Below are positions 61,039 through 64,000 of a stretch of DNA of 64,000 nt, piece by piece. Under the pieces are notes generated by a model. The model was not told the DNA's origin. It did no database searches and saw nothing but the letters and a program-made list of their open reading frames with translations. Origin of the DNA: JAEINY01 sp942490535 (GTDB taxonomy: Bacteria > Bacteroidota > Bacteroidia > Bacteroidales > Marinilabiliaceae); assembly GCA_942490535.1 (NCBI GenBank), contig CALNXQ010000005.1:930001-994000 (forward strand), in the 5' to 3' direction. Within the stretch, counting starts at the first letter, position 1. Every line of letters starts with the position of its first letter. Both the position numbers and the translations under genes were made by a program.

Positions 61039-61905
61039 ATGGTACGAATTTTTGTTCCCATCAATTTTTCGGAGTATTCGATCAACGCCCTTAATTATGC
61101 CATCACACTAGGGCAAAAAATACCTTCTGAGGTGACATTGGTTCACTGTACTGTGCCGTTGGTGGAATCGCCTGAGCCGTCCGATGTACTGTCTGATTCA
61201 CTTGGCGTGCCTACATTAGTGGAACATTCAAAAGCGGTTGTTGAAGAAAAATTAAAGCAACTCATTCAAAGTATTTACGAAAGGCTTTCCGTTGAACAAA
61301 AGCGGAATTTAAGCATCGTCACTCATTTGGAAAGCGGATATCCCGAAGATGTGCTGGTGGAACTGAGCAGGACGGAAGAGCCTGATGTGATTGTGATGGG
61401 TACCAAAAGTAAAGGGGAAACCATTAAAGAGCTCCTTGGTAGTGTGACCAGCGATATTGTAAAAAATGCCAAAGTACCGGTATTGGCCGTGCCAGCCGAA
61501 TCGTCTATTAACCTAGATGTGATTAGTAATGTTTTGTTTGTGACGGATTTTAGTTCATCTGATTACCGATCGTTGCATAAGTTGGTGCGCTTGATAACGC
61601 CTTTTGATACTTGTATTCATGCAGTTCATTTCACCACTTCTGTGCCTGATAAATTTGATAAGATGAAGTTGGAGGAAATGCGCTATTATTGTGATCAAAC
61701 CTACCGCAATCACCAGATTAATTTTGAATGCCTTACCAGTGATAATTTTTTAGAATCTCTCGATCAGGTCATTGCTTCCAAGGGGATTAGTTTAATTGCT
61801 ATGACGCGCCACAATAGGAATGTCATCTCGCAAATTTTCCACCCTAGTTTTTCACGTAAGATCTTATTTCACACCGACATTCCTCTTTTGGTTTTGCATC
61901 AGTAA
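61039..61905 (+). CDS. Tandem universal stress protein
   Basis: A 288-residue protein with two UspA domains. The first (residues about 1-145) has the ATP-binding pattern GTKSKGETIKELLGSVTSDI. The second (about 150-288) is degenerate and lacks the glycine motif. Such tandem Usp proteins respond to stress or starvation. A good ribosome binding site GGAGG precedes ATG 61039, so the longer frame from 60958, which crosses the terminator, is rejected. Confidence 0.88.
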   Translation: MVRIFVPINFSEYSINALNYAITLGQKIPSEVTLVHCTVPLVESPEPSDVLSDSLGVPTLVEHSKAVVEEKLKQLIQSIYERLSVEQKRNLSIVTHLESGYPEDVLVELSRTEEPDVIVMGTKSKGETIKELLGSVTSDIVKNAKVPVLAVPAESSINLDVISNVLFVTDFSSSDYRSLHKLVRLITPFDTCIHAVHFTTSVPDKFDKMKLEEMRYYCDQTYRNHQINFECLTSDNFLESLDQVIASKGISLIAMTRHNRNVISQIFHPSFSRKILFHTDIPLLVLHQ

Positions 61906-61981
61906 GAACTTTTAATAGTAAAAGCGGGTTTCAATTAATGAAAAAAATATAATTTCGAGCAAAGACCAAAAAGCTAACGAT

Positions 61982-63016
61982 ATGGGAAAAGATAAAATGA
62001 GGATCGGAATCTTATCTGCCGGGGGCGATTGTCCGGGTATTAATGCGGCCATTCGCGGAGTAGGTAAAACTGCGATGGTGAAATATGGCATGGAGGTGAT
62101 TGGCATTTCCAATGGTTTCAGTGGTTTAGTCGATAAGGAGACAGCTTTGATGACGGAATCTCAATTGTCCGGAATATTGACTCTTGGTGGCACGATATTG
62201 GGAACCTCCCGGTTTAAGCCCTTTAAACCAGCCGAAGGTGATACAGTAACCGATAAACCCCAAATTATCAAACAAAATTACGAAGAACTTGGGTTGGATG
62301 CATTGGTTTGCATTGGAGGCAATGGTACCCAGAAAACGGCTAACTTATTGGCTAAAGAAGGTCTCAATGTGGTGGGTATTCCCAAAACCATTGATAACGA
62401 TGTGTGGGGAACGGATGTGACCTTTGGATTTGATTCGGCGGTTTGGATTGCCACGGATGCTATTGATCGTTTACACACCACCGCCAACTCCCATAAGCGC
62501 GTAATGGTGATTGAAGTGATGGGCCATCATGCCGGTTGGATTGCCCTTTATTCCGGAATGGCAGCCGGAGGTGATGTTATTTTATTACCTGAGTTAGATT
62601 ATGATTTAGATGTAATTGCCAATTGCCTGGTTGAACGAAGTGAAAAAGGCAAGCCCTATTCCATTGTAGTGGTGGGGGAAGGGATTGAAAAACCAAAGAA
62701 AAAGACCGCTGCTGGTTATATCGGGAGGAAAATTATGAAGATGACCGGACTCGAAACCCGTGAGACAATTTTGGGGTATATTCAACGCGGGGGAAGCCCC
62801 AGTCCACAGGATCGTATTTTGGCTACACGCTATGGAGCGGTGGCAGCCGATCTCATTCATCGCCGGGAATTTGGAACCATGGTTTCCATTCAAAATGATC
62901 ACGTCACCTCCATACCTTTGGATGAAGTTGGCGGTAAATTGCGGTTGTTGCAGCCGGATCATTTTCTAATTGAAAAGGGGCGTGCCATGGGCGTTTGTTT
63001 TGGCGGAAAACATTAA
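61982..63016 (+). CDS. pfkA: 6-phosphofructokinase
   Basis: A 344-residue group A PFK phosphorylating fructose 6-phosphate. GILSAGGDCPGINAAIRG and the catalytic PKTIDND (residues 134-140) are conserved. In the donor-binding loop GGNGT (112-116) the aspartate of E. coli GGDGS is asparagine and the glycine (G104) is kept. The lysine in PKTIDND is typical of pyrophosphate-type or mixed group III enzymes, whereas ATP enzymes have glycine there. Phosphate donor choice is therefore unclear. It is followed by a strong terminator. Confidence 0.93.
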   Translation: MGKDKMRIGILSAGGDCPGINAAIRGVGKTAMVKYGMEVIGISNGFSGLVDKETALMTESQLSGILTLGGTILGTSRFKPFKPAEGDTVTDKPQIIKQNYEELGLDALVCIGGNGTQKTANLLAKEGLNVVGIPKTIDNDVWGTDVTFGFDSAVWIATDAIDRLHTTANSHKRVMVIEVMGHHAGWIALYSGMAAGGDVILLPELDYDLDVIANCLVERSEKGKPYSIVVVGEGIEKPKKKTAAGYIGRKIMKMTGLETRETILGYIQRGGSPSPQDRILATRYGAVAADLIHRREFGTMVSIQNDHVTSIPLDEVGGKLRLLQPDHFLIEKGRAMGVCFGGKH

Positions 63017-63039
63017 GTGGATTTGACTAATATTAGGAT

Positions 63040-63068
63040 AAAGCCATCTCCCGGGAGATGGCTTTTTT
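63040..63068 (+). terminator. pfkA terminator
   Basis: Perfect arms AAAGCCATCTC and GAGATGGCTTT around CCGG, with a T-run. It lies just before the left end of the IS66-like element. Confidence 0.92.
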
Positions 63069-63191
63069 AGTTCTACTTAATTGATAGGTAATTGAAAGAT
63101 CATAAGTAACCGTCTCCACAATGACGCATAGTTTTTTATGATAAAACTTTGAAGTTTTGTATCCATATTATTTCACAATAAAGGATACATT

Positions 63192-63554
63192 ATGATTTTT
63201 AATTTCACTGACGATACACGGTTCTACTTTTTTCGAGAACCTGTTGATATGCGAAAAGGAATTCATTCCCTCTATCACCTGGTAAAAACTTCAGGCAAAA
63301 TGGATGCGCTTAATGGAGATGGTTATGTATTCATCGGCAGGACACGTAAATCTATCAAGGTATTACGATGGCAAAAGGAAGGATTTGTTCTTTATAATAA
63401 GAAGCTGGAACTAGGATGTTATTCCTTGCCACAACAAGTAAGTGATGAGGTCTTTTTTGAGCTTGAGCGCGGCATACTTGATCAAATAGTTAATGCCATA
63501 AACCACAAAAGTAGCTCCAATGAACTGCGACTAAAAGCACAGTTAACGCTCTGA
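63192..63554 (+). CDS. tnpB: IS66 accessory protein TnpB
   Basis: A 120-residue IS66 Orf2 protein. FFREPVDMRKGIHSLYHLV is diagnostic, and the second conserved part is VFIGRTRKSIKVLRWQKEGFVLY. It is required for transposition of IS66 elements though its biochemical role is unsettled. It is the first gene of the element. Confidence 0.93.
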   Translation: MIFNFTDDTRFYFFREPVDMRKGIHSLYHLVKTSGKMDALNGDGYVFIGRTRKSIKVLRWQKEGFVLYNKKLELGCYSLPQQVSDEVFFELERGILDQIVNAINHKSSSNELRLKAQLTL

Positions 63555-63569
63555 TAATAAATAATAAAA

Positions 63570-63620
63570 GATGCAAAAACAGCAGGATTTTTCTTGGTGA
63601 AGTCATGCTGTTTTTGTATC
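63570..63620 (+). promoter_or_regulatory. Hairpin between tnpB and tnpC
   Basis: GATGCAAAAACAGCA (63570-63584) pairs with TGCTGTTTTTGTATC (63606-63620), a 15-base stem with one G-T wobble and a 21-base loop. It ends nine bases before the tnpC start and could act as an attenuator or a block on readthrough between the two genes. Confidence 0.55.
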
Positions 63621-63628
63621 TTTAAGTC

Positions 63629-64000
63629 ATGACAGACAGGGAGTTAGTAGTCATTTTGCAATCGCAAAATGCTAAATTAATTGGCACCATACAATCTTTA
63701 TCTCAAACCATAGAGGAGCTGACAAATGAGTTAGCTGCATTAAAAGAAGCCATTCTGGAGAAAGATAAAGGTGCTGAAAAGCTGAAGCGCTTAACAACCA
63801 TAAACCTTCCTAAAAAGACCGAAAAACGTCAAAATGCCACTTCTGTTTCAGAAAACAAGCCACAGGCTCCCATCCCCAAGGAAAGAGGTAATAATGGGGC
63901 GAAACGGAAAGTATATGATAACATCGAAGAGTTTGTAGATGAAGTATTACCCTCGGATGCCAGCTTTGATGAAAAGGCTGCGGTTTACCTCTTTCATCGC
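63629..64000 (+). CDS. tnpC: IS66 transposase TnpC, N-terminal part
   Basis: The first 124 codons of an IS66 transposase, cut by the window end. A leucine-zipper coiled coil (about residues 5-55) precedes a basic linker; the expected zinc-finger and DDE domains lie outside. ATG 63629 follows the hairpin. Assignment rests on the preceding tnpB and the N-terminal form. Confidence 0.85.
   Translation, partial: MTDRELVVILQSQNAKLIGTIQSLSQTIEELTNELAALKEAILEKDKGAEKLKRLTTINLPKKTEKRQNATSVSENKPQAPIPKERGNNGAKRKVYDNIEEFVDEVLPSDASFDEKAAVYLFHR

Larger units (their letters stand above)
63106..64000 (+). mobile_element. IS66-family element, left part (truncated by window end)
   Basis: The left end begins GTAACCGTCTCC, matching the GTAAnCGnC start of IS66 terminal repeats. 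tnpB and the first 124 codons of tnpC follow. No tnpA (orf1) lies before tnpB, as in a subset of the family. The flanking eight bases GATCATAA (63098-63105) should be duplicated on the far side, which is outside the window. Confidence 0.85.

Overview
The window comes from a chromosome of a Bacteroidota species, most likely Bacteroidales/Marinilabiliales-like. Four things point there: repeated -7 boxes of the form TAnnTTTG typical of this phylum; lineage families (DUF4292 lipoprotein, DUF3098 protein, a type IX secretion C-terminal sorting domain); the gene order mnmG-X-uvrC-dtd-pyrophosphohydrolase-deoC; and the gene order ftsX-DUF3098-uppP-truB-queA. No rRNA, tRNA or CRISPR array was found.

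Layout. 1-7.4 kb: the end of nadA, a lone receiver protein, ruvB, a flippase, dut, and an envelope set (TPR lipoprotein, DUF4292 lipoprotein, EnvC-like protein). 7.5-17.5 kb: RsbW-like kinase, ybeY, mnmG, a perfect parS-like palindrome, adenine deaminase, an 800-base AT-rich gap, uvrC, lplA (minus), dtd, MazG-like and deoC. 17.5-27.4 kb: prenyl synthase (minus), ArsR, QueD, polA, an S41 protease (minus), PBP1C (minus) and a SLOG-type protein (minus). 27.4-32.8 kb: an accessory patch with coding remnants, a helical protein of unknown function, an IS200-like element with terminal hairpins, and a secreted leucine-rich-repeat gene cut in two by an IS701-family element whose 4-base target duplication is still visible. 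32.9-38.9 kb: rluF, a TtcA-like enzyme, typA, and a group IIC intron inserted directly behind the typA terminator. 38.9-46.3 kb: hydrolase, TatD-like, GNAT, TauE-like, ilvE, DAHP synthase and two glycosyltransferases. 46.4-49.2 kb: a frameshifted AraC/GyrI gene, a composite repeat region (two 148-base direct repeats around a 21-base tandem array), a YkgJ-type protein, and REP-like palindromes. 49.2-56.9 kb: a compact five-gene surface-polysaccharide operon facing a convergent glycosyltransferase. 57.1-63.0 kb: the ftsX-to-queA operon, a tandem UspA protein and pfkA. 63.1 kb to the end: the left part of an IS66-family element.

Most genes are housekeeping: translation and tRNA modification (mnmG, truB, queA, ttcA-like, rluF, ybeY, dtd, typA), DNA repair and replication (ruvB, uvrC, polA, dut), and cell envelope (ftsX, uppP, pbpC, EnvC-like, flippases). 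The most interesting signals are the parS-like palindrome after mnmG, ade standing where apt is expected, the nested mobile elements, and the undescribed 47.3-48.2 kb repeat element. In that element two diverged copies share a nine-codon core that differs only at silent positions.
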